DNA of 64,000 bases from Xiphias gladius (taxonomy: Eukaryota; Chordata; Actinopteri; Istiophoriformes; Xiphiidae): NCBI RefSeq assembly GCF_016859285.1, contig NC_053414.1:5693017-5757016 (forward strand). The letters run 5' to 3'. Every line of letters starts with the position of its first letter. Positions within the stretch are counted from its first letter, which is position 1. The notes under the pieces were generated by a model. That model was not told the origin of the DNA. It did not search any database and worked only from the letters and a program-made list of their open reading frames with translations. Position numbers and translations under genes: made by a program. Shown here one piece after another: positions 48,801 through 59,169 of this stretch.

Positions 48801-51800
48801 CCTCCAGTCGAGTGTTTGGGCTCAGATCCCCATTCGTGAACGTCAGCAGCGGCTGCAGCACCACCCCCTGTGCCAGGGGTCGGTGCGCGTCGGCGGCGGC
48901 GGGCGGGCGGTCGAGGGAGAGCAGGAGGCGGCCGCGGACCACCAGCCCCTCCGGGAAGACGCCGGAGGTCTCGTTGAGAGGCTCGCCAACGCCGCGAACG
49001 TCGTCGTACAACAGCCGGCGGTGGAGCTGAGGGGGGAAGAGGGTGGGGGTTCAGAGCGTGAGTGTGTGTGTTTATGTGTTGGAGCAATTCCCACGTTGAC
49101 AGTCGCGGGCTATGAGCGTCTCCGTCTCACCATGATCTCCAGGGAGCCGTTGTGGATGCTCCCGCCCCCCTGAGAGCGATCGGTCACCACAGTGAGTTGG
49201 TCCACGTCATCCTGAAAACCATGTACACGAGGAGGAGGGAGAGACCAGCAAAAAGTAAACAAGACACAAACAAACAGGTGAACACGCAAAATCTTTCATT
49301 AGAAATCCAAATAGTAAAACTCATAGTTGAAAGCTTTTACTTGGAGTAGAAAGTAGTTCCTCTAAATTTTACATTATTGCAGAATAACAGTGTATCTTTC
49401 AGCGTACACACACACGCACACCTTGATGAATGCACGGGAGTTGATGGGGTAATAGTTTCCAGCAATGGGCTCCGACTGCTTCAGGTGCCATGTGGGCCGG
49501 AAGTCTTTCCTGTGGGGAAAAAACACACACACACACACACTCACAGTCACTACCTGAGTTTGTGAGTTCAGGGAAAGCACAGTTTCAGTCCGATTCAGGC
49601 GCGCTCTGCCCGATGGACAGCCGGTGCCGGAACAATCTTAATCCAGCACCGTGTTCCGTGTGAAGAGCGACATGTTCCTCGTGTAACCCCGACCGTTTCT
49701 AGAATGCATTTTCCGGGAGAAACTGAAAATATGTTGTCGTGAGGCTGATGGCTTCACTGCTGGTATCAAAACAATGTCACGAGAATTAAGAAAACTGTTC
49801 AAAAAAACAAAAACTTTTTTCACTTGATGGGCAGATTTTTAAGTGGGCCAACTCGGTTTAAAACGCCGAGTCGTTGGGTTTGAGTGACAGTTTTGGACCG
49901 CGCTCCCAGACGTTGGGGGAAACGCGGCAAATCCATCCTATCCGACGACTTAAGCCGACAAGCCAGTTGAACCTTCACATCGGCGGTGCAGATTTTTACA
50001 GAGTTACTAGGGTGAGGTTGTTAAACTCCGGCCTGTAGGCAGCCAGCTTACTTTCTCTGCAGCACCTCTCTGCCGTTGGAGTCGGTGTAGAAGATTTCTG
50101 AGGTTCTGATGCTGGTGTCTAGACGTGTGATTACCTCCTTCCCCAGGTTGTCGCTGATTGGGAGAGAAGACAGAGAGAGTGGTTTCAGTCATGAACACAA
50201 CACAAGGGTCAACGACGCGATGAAACCAACGTCTAGAACACGTATGTGCTGCCGTTTCTATTGGCATGTCTGCCGCGACGCCGTGCGGCGACGCCGTGGT
50301 AAGCACACGCTCACTGTATGGGCAGCGGTCCGACCGTCCACTCCAGCTCCAGAGCTCTGCTGTCTGTGTAGAGACGAACCACCTGAGACACCCAGGGGGA
50401 AAACCGCTGCCTCACCTCCTGCACCGCCGAGGTCTGCAGTAGAAATGGATAAGAATTATTGCACTTAACACTGAAAATGTTTCCGTTATTTCGCCACTAA
50501 ACAAAAAACAAACAAATCTGAAGACTAGACAGACAGACAACAGAACGCTCGACATTTTTAGGCACATTTTAGAAAGTCTGTCGGGTTTGGACGTATTTAA
50601 GGAATGACATCTCTGACAGGCTGGTGCCCAATTATTACATGTGGAATCCCAGTAGCCTGGCATCTCGCGTGTCACGTCTGATACACACAGACGCGGCACA
50701 GCAGCCCGATGTCAAAATGAAGATGTATAATTAACTCAATTAGTCGTCGTCTTTTAGGGATGCGAGTGGGGAATCGCTGCACAGAGAGAAAACCGAACGT
50801 GAACATAGCTGGGACGCTGCTCCCTCTGTACCTGAACCGTCTCGGTCTCGGCCGTCTGGCTGATGACGAAAGGCTCGGACGAGTTGGGCCTGAAGATGTA
50901 GGCTCCCGAGGGCTGAGCACTCTCCAAGTTGTTACCGTCACTGGCATTGTACCTGGAACGTGCGACACACACAAACCTACGCGTTACCAACAAAAAGAGA
51001 GGATGCAAACGCGTTTTAGGTTTTTTTTTTTTTTCTAGACACACTAACCAATAGAAGTTCTGCGTCAGCTTGATGCTCTGCTTGGTCTCTAGGTTGCTGA
51101 GGCTGCTCAAGAGGCCGGTATCCGGGTCAAAGGTCACTTGCAGGAACTGCAGCACATGGACACGCAAGTTTTCAGGAGAGAACACAAATGTACTTTACGG
51201 CTTGGAAAATGCAGACAGGTGCGTGTTGTACACTGTATTAACCCCTTCAGGCAGACCTTCTAAACCTGAAATTCATCCGCTCAGTTTCTAAAGTGTAAAA
51301 GCTCCATTCTGTGAGAAAGGTGAAATCAAATTTCTTTTACACTTGTCTCTGTTGATCATTTTGTAATGTGTGCAGAATACACCTCTTTCTGAATTTCTGA
51401 ATGTGGACAACTTGTTTTGGATTCAAATGTTTTAAATCCTTCAGAGTTTTAATGCAATTTTCCAAAAAAAAAACGCTGCTGCGTTGGGACCTTGTTCTGG
51501 ATCACTGTGGGAGTGCGGTGCTGTGCGGAGGCGGGTGGAGGTCCATCCCGGAGCAGGGACACGGAGTAGGTGCTGTAGCCCAGAGGGGGAGCCTGAACCT
51601 GGAACACCAGCTCGTTGACGGCGAAGCCCCGGTTCCGCCTCACCCCCCGAGTGGCTCTGGACACCGGAACCACCTGGAACACAGACACAAAGAAGCCGTT
51701 ATCTGGTTAAGTCTTTTTCATTTTATATCATTACTTTTATATTTAAATGCCAGAAAACGCTTTAAATATTGAAAACAAATGACGCACGCACACAACATGA

Positions 51801-54219
51801 CTGCGGGATTGTTGTGGTTATTTGAAAAAACATCTTATTTCACAGCACTTTTGACATCACATATTGAAATTGTACTGATTTTCGGCTACAGCCATCAGTG
51901 ATGCTGGCCAGATGTGATATGATATTTAGCCCTGAAAGCTATTGGAGTTTACAGTTATTGTAAATTATAACCACAGAAAACTTCCACTTGTAAAAAATTA
52001 TTATCCGTAGGTGGACAAAAACATTTGCTTATAGAATGTGTACTGCCCAGAATTATGAATTAAAAAGCAATATATTTTAAGTACTAGCAAGTTGCCATAA
52101 AAGCTGGATATTCGCCTTCAACTCATTATCAAATAAAAAAAAGTCTATGTAGATCGGAGGCTAGTTAGTGTCGTCCACATTATGTGTCTTACAAATGCAC
52201 AGCCTGTCGTCAGTTACCCAACACTATAGATGCCACACACACACACACTCACCCGACAGTCCACAGATTCGCCTCTAGCATCAGATACGGTGTATGCGGT
52301 TCCATTCACGGGCAGCCTGACGGGCCAAGTGACGGGCCGAGCGAGAGGGTTGTACACGTTGACTGAGAACTGGGGGCGGGACAGAAACAGGGGGGCGGGG
52401 TCGAGCACCAATCAACCAATGAGATGATGTCAGTTGACATCAGACCTAAAGCAGCTATGGCATGTGCTGTTTTTAATTTAAAGTGCACAAACTTTTGCTG
52501 TAGGACAGGAATATATATTTTGATATCTGTTTTTGTTTGCATGGTGTGTGTGTGTGTGAGAGAGAGAGAGAATGTGGTTCACCTTTTTGCTGGACTCGGT
52601 GAGAGGACACACACTGATGTTGAGGTTGTCACAGTAGATCCGCTCAGCGGACGAGCCACTCAGAGCAGCCAGACTGTTGCTCACCAAAACCTGAGGGAGA
52701 ACCGTGGGTTAGAACTGAACGGAACGATCCACGACCACATCCGACCTGAGGAGTATGTGGAGCAACACGCCGGTGTGAAGTTTGAACTACCTGACAGTGT
52801 TGCCAGCCGTTAGCCAGCCTCCTGGCGTAGTCGTTGGCTACGTGTTGCTTCTCTGTGCCCGACACCGCGTCGTGGTGCTGAGCCACCGCCATGGCCTTCT
52901 CTGCCAAGGAAACAAGTAGCTTTCCATTAGACCATTACGACACTGAGAACCGACTCATGTCGGTCTGTCTGTGAGAGACCGCCACAAGGGGGAGACACAT
53001 TGGCGTCTCTCCCCACTGGTCTGGATCCGGTAGTCATGTTTTACAACTGAAAAGTGATGGAAACCAAAATCTCACTCATGGTCTGGCTGTCGCCTTCCCC
53101 GAAGGGTCCCTTCCTGGAGACCGGGCCACCGAGCACCTCCAGCTGGTTACATATCTAAAACACGAAGACGACGAAGATTTAAAAACAAAAAAAAGGAACT
53201 ATATTTAATACAACTTATATTTTAATATTCATGGTCCCAGAGTGTGAATGCAAAAGACCAGTTCTTCGACCGAGAGGTCAAAGTTTTCCACCTCTTTATG
53301 CATGTGTGATTGATAAGTAGATTGATTTTGGCTTTAAATACGAACGGATCCGGGTCTGGACTCAAACCCCAAACTACCTGCAGATTCCCGTTGCTGATCC
53401 TCTCGTAGCGTTTCAGCGCCGGCCGGCTGGTAAAGTAGCCGGTCCAGAAATCATGAGCGTCGTCTGCATAAGGGAAAAAGTCGTCCGTCTTCAAAGCCCT
53501 GGGTTGAAAAGACGACAACGTTGCAGCCAAAAAACAACCCGAGAACGGTATTTATACCGTCTGGGTAGGATTCTGCTACATTGCTACCCCAGTAATACCA
53601 CTTTCCCTGCTCATTTAAAGTTCATACTACCAGGTGAGGTTTGCTCGGTGCAGCTCCTGGAGGTAACAGGAGGGGGTAGAGTAGAGCACGTTGACTTTGC
53701 TGCCGTTCGCCTGCTGGGCGTTGACATAGTGGATCAGCTTGTCCAGGTTCTTGTACCACAGGTTGGCATTCTCGTACTGGAAGTCCGAGCCCATGGTCAT
53801 GATGATGTGATTCGTCTTATACGCCAAAGCCTGACACGGGAGGGATGGACGGTTACGAGTTATCAGTCTATTTTTGGGCTCGTCTGTGGATTATAAATGC
53901 AGGATATCAAGTCCATCGGCATTAAACAGTTCACGCAACCTCGCTCATACAGTCGTCTGACCGTCGCGTAAATGTCATGTCGGCATCTGGTGAAATCTCG
54001 AACGCGGCAGAAAATACTTGTGGAGACTTTTTTTCTGGCTGAAGCTTGTTAATTCATTTAGCTTGTAATAAAAGTTAAAATTCAGAAACATTTCATTGGA
54101 AATATTTATGCTTTGGTACGCAGGATTGTGTACAGTGAGCTCGTCATCAGTCGTCCTACCCTTCACGCATTCCCCAATAAGATAGGGTACGTTTATGTTT
54201 AAGTGAGCGCATGGCTGCG

Positions 54220-54253
<34 letters not shown>

Positions 54254-55863
54254 GAACCTGACTGTTGGCAATGGCGAGGAAGCGCTTCACCACATCATCA
54301 ACATTATAGTCCTCCAGGTCAGGGTCGTCTCTGATTGGGGGGTCATCACACAGCTGGTCCCAGCAGAATCCCTCCGGAGGGTTGTAACCGTTGGGAAGGA
54401 TCCCTGTTGGAAAGGTTGAAGGGTCGAGTCGCCCAAGTTACAAAAAAAACACACTCCTGTCACTCACCCCATGTGATGTCTGGCCCTGAATGGGGAAAAT
54501 ATTTCAGGGGGACTGACCCCTTAGGAAAACAGACGAATAGGAGAGAGAGGTAGCGTTTGCGCATGTGGCGGAGTTTTGTTACCGGTGAAGAGGTCAGCCA
54601 TGGGGGGTGTGAGGCTGTCAGAGGCTCTCCACAGAAGCTCCTGCTCCTTCTCCACCATCCTGCGGGCCCGGTCCTGGTAGTCCAGACGACCAAAGAAGAA
54701 GCCGTCGTATCCCATCTGGGGGGGGGGTGAAAAAAAAGCGTACGGGCAGAGCTTGACTGGAAAGCCACTAGCTGGTTAGCTTAGCTTAGCACAAAGACTG
54801 GAAACGGGTGCTAAAATGCTAAGCAATTTTCACTGTGTAAAGTAAAAGTTTATTTAAAAAAAATATTTATTCTAGTTTTTGTATGGCTTGTATCAGACAC
54901 GCATAACATAAAAACACAGAAGTTAGTAGAAGTTTTTTAAAAATGAACAAAATAATAATAATAAAAGAAGCGCGCCAACAAATGTAATTACAAAAAAGTA
55001 ATGATATAAATAGATAAAGAATAAACTGTATTTGAAATGCTCAAACATGAACAACACTGATATTTGTTCAAAATGGCTGTTTTTTTTTAAAAGTTGTTTC
55101 CAAACCAGTAATAGGATGTCTGTTGTCTTAGTTTCAACTCCTACAACTTAACTGCACCGATAACAAAATCTGTGGTACTGATAAGTTAGCTTTCAAAAAA
55201 GGGGCAGAATCGCAGGCTCTGATATGTTTTCGTTTCCCATGATCCTAAATCGATTCCTTCATTAATTACATATTTCTTTAAGAGTGGCAAAAAAATGTAC
55301 GCATTCCACTGTCTTTTCACAGAGATGCAGGACTTGCTTGGCTCTGGTCTGGGTCCCCGGCTAAGCTACCTGCGCAAACACGGAGGCGTGTTCGCGGGCA
55401 TGGCCAAACGGGTCGATGTGCCAGGCAACTCGGGGACGCCCGCAAGGCCCGAACGTCTCGTTCAGGAACCTCAGGCCCATGGTCATCTGGTCAATGACGG
55501 CGCTGTAGTGCGTCGTGGCCTCGTCGCTCATACACCAGCCGCCGTTCACGAACTCCAGACGGCCTGGAAGGAAGCGGGGAGAGTGTGGCCGGGTTACGGA
55601 CCGGAACCCGTCCAGTGTAAAATGCGACGGCTCAGCACGGGTTCACGTACCTTCGTTTACCAGCTGTTTGACCGTCCGCTGTGCACTGGAGCTCTGCTGC
55701 TTCCACCAGCGGTAGAAGAACGCCGTCTCCACGTAGATAAACCTCCTGTCCGGGTTCTTCAACAGCTGATCCACCACCGAGTCCAGGATGTACTGCACCC
55801 CGGCATGCTGGATGTTGTTACGGTCTGCGCAGGCAGGCAGGCAGGCAGGCAGACAGACAGGCA

Positions 55864-55937
<74 letters not shown>

Positions 55938-56547
55938 GTTTGAAGACAAAAGTCTAAACTGATAAAACACATTCTTGCTTAAAGTAAACGCAGAAAAATA
56001 CTGTTTGTGTGTGTGAGTGACAGAGAGAGAGACTGACCCCCATAGAAGTACTGGTCCACGGTCTTGAGCCAGCCAACATCATCATGTGTGTGAGGGACCA
56101 GGTGGACATTCAGCATATTGGGTTTGGTGGCATGACATGACTGCAAACACACACACACACACACACAGATAGAGTACACGCCATTGACAAAACTGACAGA
56201 GGAAGGTACAAAGTCTGCAGAGACACAATGATAATAAATATAAAGAGTTTTATTAAAGAGTTTATTTCAGCTTTTTCAGTTTCTCATACAAACCGCTAAA
56301 GCACAAAAGACGGATGAGTGAAACTGAAAGTAGCAGGGACACGAAAAGTCCCGAGCTTTAGCGAACCAGCGATGTTAAACGAGCGAAATGGACCCGGTTA
56401 CAACACGGCGACGGGAAAACGCGAAGGCCGTCTAACCTCGTATCCGCAGGTGGCGGCGCGCTCCGTTTCCTGGCCGAGGGGCAAACTCAAAACCCCACCG
56501 AGGACGGACAGGAGAGCCACGGCCAGCTGCCGCGACCCGGCCGCCAT
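45721..56547 (-). CDS. man2b1: MAN2B1, lysosomal acid alpha-mannosidase (GH38), 23 coding exons
   Basis: On the minus strand the exons run from 56547-56437 to 45824-45721, give 989 codons plus TAG (human 1011) and all junctions keep frame. The enzyme cleaves alpha-linked mannose from N-glycan breakdown products in lysosomes. The N-terminus ([20 protein letters not shown]) is a signal peptide. The GH38 catalytic part shows HTHDDVGW (zinc ligands H56 and D58), WHIDPFGH with nucleophile D180, and QHHDAVSGT with H430. These match the known lysosomal zinc ligands and nucleophile with a constant offset of 16. The middle and C-terminal beta domains follow ([48 protein letters not shown]). Several N-glycosylation sequons are present (NLT, NET, NGT, NAS). 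The gene is convergent with TRMT1. Confidence 0.96.
46880..47290 (+). repeat. Teleost dispersed repeat
   Basis: Phrases such as 'ctctgggcgctacagtgact', 'gatggggccggctagctgg', 'ttagcatgctaactgcac', 'caccgctggaggcagctctt' and 'aacgttagctatgtagca' belong, by recall, to a common fish interspersed repeat. Boundaries are approximate. Confidence 0.55.
47616..47718 (-). CDS. man2b1: MAN2B1 coding exon 22 (residues 922-956)
   Basis: It encodes [20 protein letters not shown] and [14 protein letters not shown]. The acceptor is GTGTAG and the donor GTACCC. Confidence 0.92.
48001..48150 (-). CDS. man2b1: MAN2B1 coding exon 21 (residues 872-921)
   Basis: It encodes [40 protein letters not shown] and [10 protein letters not shown], matching the human VLLRLEHQF region. 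Confidence 0.94.
48385..48715 (+). repeat. Teleost dispersed repeat (TCGATTAG family)
   Basis: It begins 'ggctacaaccgactaaaatt' and contains 'ctttataaaatgccagaaat', 'tcagtttactgtcatatga' and 'ttaatcgagtgattgtttta'. It is the plus-orientation relative of 5835-6165. Confidence 0.65.
48802..49026 (-). CDS. man2b1: MAN2B1 coding exon 20 (residues 797-871)
   Basis: It encodes [40 protein letters not shown] and [20 protein letters not shown], the last part variable. The exon is very GC-rich. Its donor is formed by a pure TG tract. Confidence 0.93.
49131..49211 (-). CDS. man2b1: MAN2B1 coding exon 19 (residues 770-796)
   Basis: It encodes [20 protein letters not shown] and NGSLEIM. TDRSQGG is conserved in GH38 mannosidases. 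Phase 0 both ends. Confidence 0.95.
49422..49509 (-). CDS. man2b1: MAN2B1 coding exon 18 (residues 740-769)
   Basis: It encodes [20 protein letters not shown] and PINSRAFIK. Both splice sites border TG/CA repeats: the acceptor follows a TG run and the donor reads GTGTGCGTGTGTG. Confidence 0.94.
50052..50153 (-). CDS. man2b1: MAN2B1 coding exon 17 (residues 706-740)
   Basis: It encodes [20 protein letters not shown] and [13 protein letters not shown]. The donor is GTAAGC. Confidence 0.94.
50315..50433 (-). CDS. man2b1: MAN2B1 coding exon 16 (residues 667-706)
   Basis: It encodes [20 protein letters not shown] and [19 protein letters not shown]. The donor follows CATACA; the split codon gives His706 where human has Val-Gly-Asp. 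Confidence 0.92.
50832..50952 (-). CDS. man2b1: MAN2B1 coding exon 15 (residues 626-666)
   Basis: It encodes [20 protein letters not shown] and [23 protein letters not shown] is a sequon; GAYIFRPN is conserved. Confidence 0.95.
51049..51146 (-). CDS. man2b1: MAN2B1 coding exon 14 (residues 594-626)
   Basis: It encodes [20 protein letters not shown] and [12 protein letters not shown], matching the conserved TFDPDTGLL. Confidence 0.95.
51491..51673 (-). CDS. man2b1: MAN2B1 coding exon 13 (residues 533-593)
   Basis: It encodes [40 protein letters not shown] and a linker ending VIQNK. GYSTYSV is a conserved family phrase. Confidence 0.93.
52253..52369 (-). CDS. man2b1: MAN2B1 coding exon 12 (residues 494-532)
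   Basis: It encodes [20 protein letters not shown] and [19 protein letters not shown]. The donor GTGAGT continues into a TG repeat. Confidence 0.94.
52583..52690 (-). CDS. man2b1: MAN2B1 coding exon 11 (residues 458-493)
   Basis: It encodes [20 protein letters not shown] and [16 protein letters not shown], matching the human QQLNISICPLSQT region. Phase 0 both ends. Confidence 0.94.
52791..52900 (-). CDS. man2b1: MAN2B1 coding exon 10, active-site His (residues 421-457)
   Basis: It encodes [20 protein letters not shown] and [17 protein letters not shown]430 completes the zinc site. Confidence 0.95.
53076..53154 (-). CDS. man2b1: MAN2B1 coding exon 9 (residues 395-421)
   Basis: It encodes [20 protein letters not shown] and GDSQTM. 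The acceptor is GTTTTAG-like and the donor GTGAGA. Confidence 0.92.
53378..53498 (-). CDS. man2b1: MAN2B1 coding exon 8 (residues 354-394)
   Basis: It encodes [20 protein letters not shown] and [20 protein letters not shown]. Confidence 0.95.
53631..53830 (-). CDS. man2b1: MAN2B1 coding exon 7 (residues 288-354)
   Basis: It encodes [60 protein letters not shown] and HRANLT. NLT is a sequon. Confidence 0.95.
54258..54403 (-). CDS. man2b1: MAN2B1 coding exon 6 (residues 239-287)
   Basis: It encodes (G)[40 protein letters not shown] and FLAIANSQ. The donor GTTCGA is followed directly by a CA repeat. Confidence 0.94.
54583..54715 (-). CDS. man2b1: MAN2B1 coding exon 5 (residues 195-239)
   Basis: It encodes [20 protein letters not shown] and [20 protein letters not shown] then DLFT. 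A run of C precedes the acceptor on the sense strand (CCCCCCCCCAG). Confidence 0.95.
54766..54825 (+). repeat. Half copy of the 'gctagcttagcttagc' fish repeat
   Basis: 'tagctggttagcttagcttag' continues as 'cacaaagactggaaacgggtg', the same arm sequence as the palindrome at 58947-59169. Confidence 0.7.
55370..55563 (-). CDS. man2b1: MAN2B1 coding exon 4, nucleophile (residues 130-194)
   Basis: It encodes [31 protein letters not shown] and [21 protein letters not shown]180 is the catalytic nucleophile and also a zinc ligand. Confidence 0.96.
55651..55824 (-). CDS. man2b1: MAN2B1 coding exon 3 (residues 72-130)
   Basis: It encodes [40 protein letters not shown] and [17 protein letters not shown]. 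The acceptor tract consists of CTGC/TGTC repeats behind a 35-unit TG microsatellite. Confidence 0.95.
55865..55934. repeat. (AC)35 microsatellite upstream of MAN2B1 exon 3
   Basis: About 70 bp AC on the plus strand, TG on the MAN2B1 sense strand, joined to GCAG/ACAG tetranucleotides (55829-55864) that form the exon 3 acceptor tract. Confidence 0.95.
56038..56140 (-). CDS. man2b1: MAN2B1 coding exon 2, zinc ligands (residues 38-72)
   Basis: It encodes [20 protein letters not shown] and [15 protein letters not shown]56 and D58 bind the catalytic zinc. The acceptor follows a TG microsatellite (GTGTGTGTTTGCAG). Confidence 0.95.
56437..56547 (-). CDS. man2b1: MAN2B1 coding exon 1, signal peptide (residues 1-37)
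   Basis: The ATG at 56547-56545 opens a hydrophobic leader ([18 protein letters not shown]) followed by the mature start ..ERAATCGYE. The donor is GTTAGA. A YY1-like CAACATGGCGGC overlaps the start codon. Confidence 0.93.
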
Positions 56548-56618
56548 GTTGGAAAATAAAACTGCAAATCATATGACACTTTTTTTTTTTTTTTTTTTAA
56601 CTATGGAGGTCAGCTGAC
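56539..56618 (-). promoter_or_regulatory. MAN2B1 proximal promoter/5' UTR motifs
   Basis: A YY1-like CAACATGGCGGC covers the start codon (56550-56539, minus). A perfect palindrome GTCAGCTGAC with E-box core CAGCTG lies at 56609-56618, 62 bases upstream of the ATG. It resembles the lysosomal CLEAR element (GTCACGTGAC) except for the core. Function is inferred from motif similarity only. Confidence 0.35.
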
Positions 56619-57505
56619 AACACTTCCACTGGGCCTAGTGGAGAAAAAAAAACAAAAAAACAAAACAAACAAACCGTGGGTTGGGGCAGTTTTGTTCCCT
56701 CAGCTGAGACTCTCAGGCAGCACTGCCGTATACCACCAACCCCCCCCAGCCAAAGAGTGTCGCTGCAATAAGATGAGTCCCTCCGTAGACGAGTCCCTTG
56801 TAGTCGGTCACCTGACCGGAATTCTTTCCCCAAACCGAAAAATACTCTCATAAATCATGCTGTTGATGGCAGTACACACACTACATTCTCGTACTAATGA
56901 TTATATAAATACTAGCTCTACTATTCATTTTTTTTCCTTTCCATACATTGATCTATTAAGTTTTTTTTTAATTGAATTAATCTAGAAAATGTTTTTTTTA
57001 AAACGTTCACAAGTCTGTCAATAATTTCTTCTTTTGTTGGACCTACTGTACACAACCCAAATATATTAAAAACACATCTAAAAGCTCACACGTTTGAATA
57101 TGAAATGGGAACTAAGCAGCGTTTGGCAGTTGGTCGTGATAAATTACTTAAATAATTTATTGATCACTAAATCTGCTGTCAATTGTTTTGTTTTTTGTTT
57201 TTTTTAATGTCAACTGATCAAACCTTTTAAATGTTTGAAGGAAGTCGATGAGCTGCTGAAGCACTAAGCTTTATTTTGACAACTGGACGCGGGTCTTATT
57301 TGTTGTGATGCATCCCGAGGAGCTGGTCTGACCTTCAAACAGAACAAAAAAAAAAAAAAATAATAATAATAATAACCCCAGACTGCTAATTCAGACCCGG
57401 GGCAGTCTACTGCGACCGGCGGCCGGATGAAGTCGCCCTGGGGGGGGGGGGCGACAAAGGCCACAGGGAGATACAGTCCTAACGGGGCAGCGTGGACGGC
57501 TGAGT

Positions 57506-57513
57506 TCACGTGA
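57506..57513. promoter_or_regulatory. TCACGTGA, CLEAR-like E-box upstream of MAN2B1
   Basis: TTCACGTGAC matches the CLEAR consensus GTCACGTGAC at nine of ten positions, about 960 bases upstream of the MAN2B1 ATG. TFEB/TFE3 control of lysosomal genes is established in mammals; use of this site is an inference. Confidence 0.35.
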
Positions 57514-57724
57514 CGGTCGTCGGCTGCAGCTCGTGCGAGAATGCACTTCATTGCAAATAAATAAAAGGGTAAAATAAAATAAATAAAACTTTGGATTGAC
57601 CTGCAGGATAAAATCAGGCTCAGAAAAATGGTTTTCTAGACCTGCCTGTGTGGAATTGTAACTCCCAGGTTAATGTGTAGCATTGCTGTAATACATTGGA
57701 ACCTTTTCGTTTTGTTTTTTATTT

Positions 57725-57960
57725 TACCCCCTCTGTCTGTCTGTTTGTTTGTTTGTCAGCAGGATTACACAAAAAAGTACTGAGCCGATTTGCGCCGAGC
57801 TTGGCCGAGGGACGGGGCCAGGGGCCAGGTAAGAACCCGTGACATTTTTGGTGCTGATCCGGTTTAAGGGGCAGATCCAGGATTTTATTAAATTTTCACT
57901 TACCTTAACATTGCGAGACAGGGCATTTCCCCACAGTTTCTCAGGAAACGACGCACGTAC
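57725..57960 (+). repeat. Teleost dispersed repeat
   Basis: 'tgtctgtctgtttgtttgtt', 'tgtcagcaggattacacaaa', 'agtactgagccgatttgc' and 'taacattgcgagacagggca' are, by recall, the start and body of a frequent fish non-coding repeat. Confidence 0.65.
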
Positions 57961-58946
57961 CTCGATGTTAAAAACAAAAACAACAAAAACCAGACGAGTG
58001 AGATTGTTTGATTGTTTGGCCTTGGCAGAGGTAGGAGCTCTTCTGGGTGCCACTCTGGTTGGACGTGCATTGGACAGATACATGTAAAGTTGATAGACTA
58101 CATGTGCCTATGTCGTTCCGTCCTGTCTTTGGATTTATAAATTGCTGAAGTAAAGGCCCCACACAGCGCTCGGTCAAGTGGTCACGACGCCGCTGGAGTA
58201 GCACCTTTGGAAAACAGAGCTTCAGTGAAAGACGATACCACAACCCGAGAGTTATGGCATCCACGCGGATGGGAGACGAGGCGACTCTTGCACCAGCGTT
58301 ACACATGCGTCCTTGTCCCCCGGCGGTGCCCCAGTCAAACCGTTTCAAAGAAGCAAAGAGGAGTCGGTGGAAACACTGGCAGACTTCAAATGTTCAGGTT
58401 CTTGTTTCCGCTACGTTTCCTCGCACTTAACGCCCGCCTGATGTTCTCTTATCCATGGGAACGGTCACATCTTTTCAAATCCAACCCTGACTGCGGGGAG
58501 GTAATAGCAGGGCTGGACTCGATTAGATTCGACTGGACATGAGGCGTGATAGGAACTAGTGTTCCAGTGACACTAAGTATGTTTCAAATCATTCGCCATA
58601 AACCATCGGATTATTGCCAGTTCGTCGTGGCTTGCGTGACTTGCCTGAGCCAGCATTAGCACGGTGGAGACAACAATGAAAACCAGGGCTTACATGTCAT
58701 CATTTAGAATATGTGATCATATATTGTTAATGAATATGGGTGACATATACACCTGACATAGATATGATGTTCCCCAGAAAAAGAAAAAAAAAAATCACGT
58801 TATTGAAAATTTGAAATTGAAAATGGAAACCTGCGATGTGAACGCAGCCAAGAAAGGAATATTTGACTTTCTTGGATTTGGGCTTATTCGCTTTGTTGCC
58901 TAGAGTTACAGAAGAACATCTGTACCACCGTAAATGTGAAGCCACC

Positions 58947-59169
58947 GCTAGCTTAGCTTAGCATAAAGACTGGAAATGGGGGGGGGGCGGCTAGCCTGGC
59001 TCTGTCCGAAGGTAACAAAATCGGAGCTACCCGCCGCTCTAACGCACACTCATCAGCACTCACTGTTGCTGAGGCCAAAGTGTAAAAGTAAGAAGTTTTG
59101 CTATCTTTAGACGGAGCTAGGCTAGCTCTCTCCCCTCTGCTTCCAGTCTTTGCGCTAAGCTAAGCTAGC
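58947..59169. mobile_element. Palindromic MITE-like element
   Basis: The ends are a perfect 16-base inverted match: gctagcttagcttagc at 58947-58962 and its reverse complement at 59154-59169. The pairing continues inward with 'aaagactggaa' and 'ctagcctggctctgtc' against inverted counterparts near 59140 and 59110. About 220 bp, with no coding capacity. Confidence 0.8.

Larger units (their letters stand above)
45825..48801 (-). other. MAN2B1 introns between coding exons 20 and 23
   Basis: The 1.8-kb intron 45825-47615 carries a dispersed repeat (about 46880-47290). The intron 48151-48801 carries a TCGATTAG-family repeat (48385-48715). The remainder shows nothing. Confidence 0.55.
49027..55369 (-). 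other. MAN2B1 introns between coding exons 4 and 20
   Basis: Introns of 0.1-0.7 kb with short CA/TG tracts (for example 49513-49538 and 54223-54252) and homopolymers. The intron 54716-55369 carries half of a 'gctagcttagc' element (54766-54825). No other element was recognised. Confidence 0.5.

Noticed and set aside
55295..55957. 220-codon frame on the plus strand
   Set aside because: It is antisense to MAN2B1 exons 3 and 4 and ends in the AC microsatellite; the real exons are on the minus strand.
57264..57551. 95-codon minus-strand frame in the MAN2B1-SPRY spacer
   Set aside because: It crosses a poly-A/TAA tract and a G-run, has no domain similarity and no supporting splice or poly(A) context.
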